A stretch of DNA of 6,571 nt from Alphaproteobacteria bacterium. Lineage in GTDB: Bacteria; Pseudomonadota; Alphaproteobacteria; RF32; CAG-239. Of this stretch, positions 5,680-6,571 are shown piece after piece. The position numbers were made by a program, and so were the translations under genes. Each line of letters starts with the position of its first letter. The stretch's first letter is position 1. The notes under the pieces were generated by a model, which did no database searches, was not told the origin of the DNA, and saw nothing but the letters and a program-made list of their open reading frames with translations. The DNA lies in contig JAGCOI010000082.1 in assembly GCA_017645485.1 (NCBI GenBank), positions 1 through 6,571 on the forward strand, read 5' to 3'.

Positions 5680-5964
5680 TCATAAATCTGAAGATGCGCT
5701 TATATCAGATTCCGTTATCTCTTCAACGGCAACTTTACAAATATCGGAGGCAACTTCCATGATGCCGCCCGTTATATGCCATTTTTTGAATGACTGATTA
5801 TGTTCGTTTAACAAAACAATACAACCCTTCGTTAAAAGAGCGGAACGCGGCGCCCGTTCGCAAATAATGGTTAAATTACCTTCCGCAACGGGCACAATAA
5901 CCTTGTCTGCCGTATATTTGCCGATGTTTTTTTCGGGGGTATAAATTTCAAGCTTGATAGACAT
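5680..5964 (-). CDS. atpC: F1F0 ATP synthase epsilon subunit, short form
   Basis: The epsilon subunit is part of the central stalk of ATP synthase at the cytoplasmic face of the inner membrane. It links gamma to the c-ring and, in longer forms, inhibits ATP hydrolysis. Here it has only 94 residues against the usual 130-140. The N-terminal beta-sandwich is present: LEIYTPEKNIGKYTADKVIV (5-24), then a Gly-rich turn, and KKWHITGGIMEVASDICKVA (60-79) matching the family's (F/Y)xVxGGFxEV strand. The C-terminal helical hairpin responsible for inhibition is absent; the protein ends in SDISASSDL. The usual loop GHAP is replaced by ERAP at about 36-39. The ATG lies 3 bases after the atpD stop, and its ribosome site AAGGAAG (5976-5982) is inside the end of atpD. 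Position directly after atpD confirms the identity. Confidence 0.9.
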   Translation of the reverse strand: MSIKLEIYTPEKNIGKYTADKVIVPVAEGNLTIICERAPRSALLTKGCIVLLNEHNQSFKKWHITGGIMEVASDICKVAVEEITESDISASSDL

Positions 5965-5967
5965 GGG

Positions 5968-6571
<604 letters not shown>

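Overview
The window looks like ordinary chromosome from a low-GC, Gram-negative bacterium, most likely an alphaproteobacterium. The evidence is an outer-membrane lipid-transport pair (MlaA and MlaC), an HflX with a [12 protein letters not shown] linker that I associate with Alphaproteobacteria, AT-rich intergenic DNA, and A/T-flanked hairpin terminators. I cannot place it more precisely from sequence alone. I see no tRNA, rRNA, CRISPR array, IS element or phage gene.

Layout from left to right. The 3' part of hflX (ribosome-associated GTPase) runs rightward off the left edge. It ends at a hairpin shared with a convergent leftward gene for a DegT/DnrJ/EryC1/StrS-type PLP sugar aminotransferase, closest by eye to WbpE. 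A roughly 200-base divergent promoter region separates that gene from a rightward two-gene operon. This operon encodes the outer-membrane lipoprotein MlaA (VacJ) and the periplasmic lipid carrier MlaC. A second shared hairpin separates mlaC from a leftward gene for a protein made mostly of 18-19-residue MORN/YwqK-like repeats. Upstream of the repeat gene lies about 270 bases without a clear gene. It contains a 42-codon open frame with no normal start codon, whose stop overlaps the repeat gene's start as ATGA; this may be the remnant of a former upstream partner. A third hairpin follows, then a leftward gene for a two-helix membrane protein with a bacterial PH domain. The window closes with the leftward end of the ATP synthase operon: atpC (a short epsilon subunit) and the 3' part of atpD.

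How the genes work together. MlaA and MlaC are parts of one phospholipid-trafficking pathway between the outer membrane and the periplasm; their inner-membrane partners MlaF, MlaE and MlaD are not here. AtpD and AtpC are parts of one F1 rotor/catalytic head. The aminotransferase probably feeds nucleotide-sugar synthesis for a surface glycan, but no glycan genes adjoin it. The least explained parts are the repeat protein with its upstream open frame, and the short epsilon subunit with an altered loop motif.
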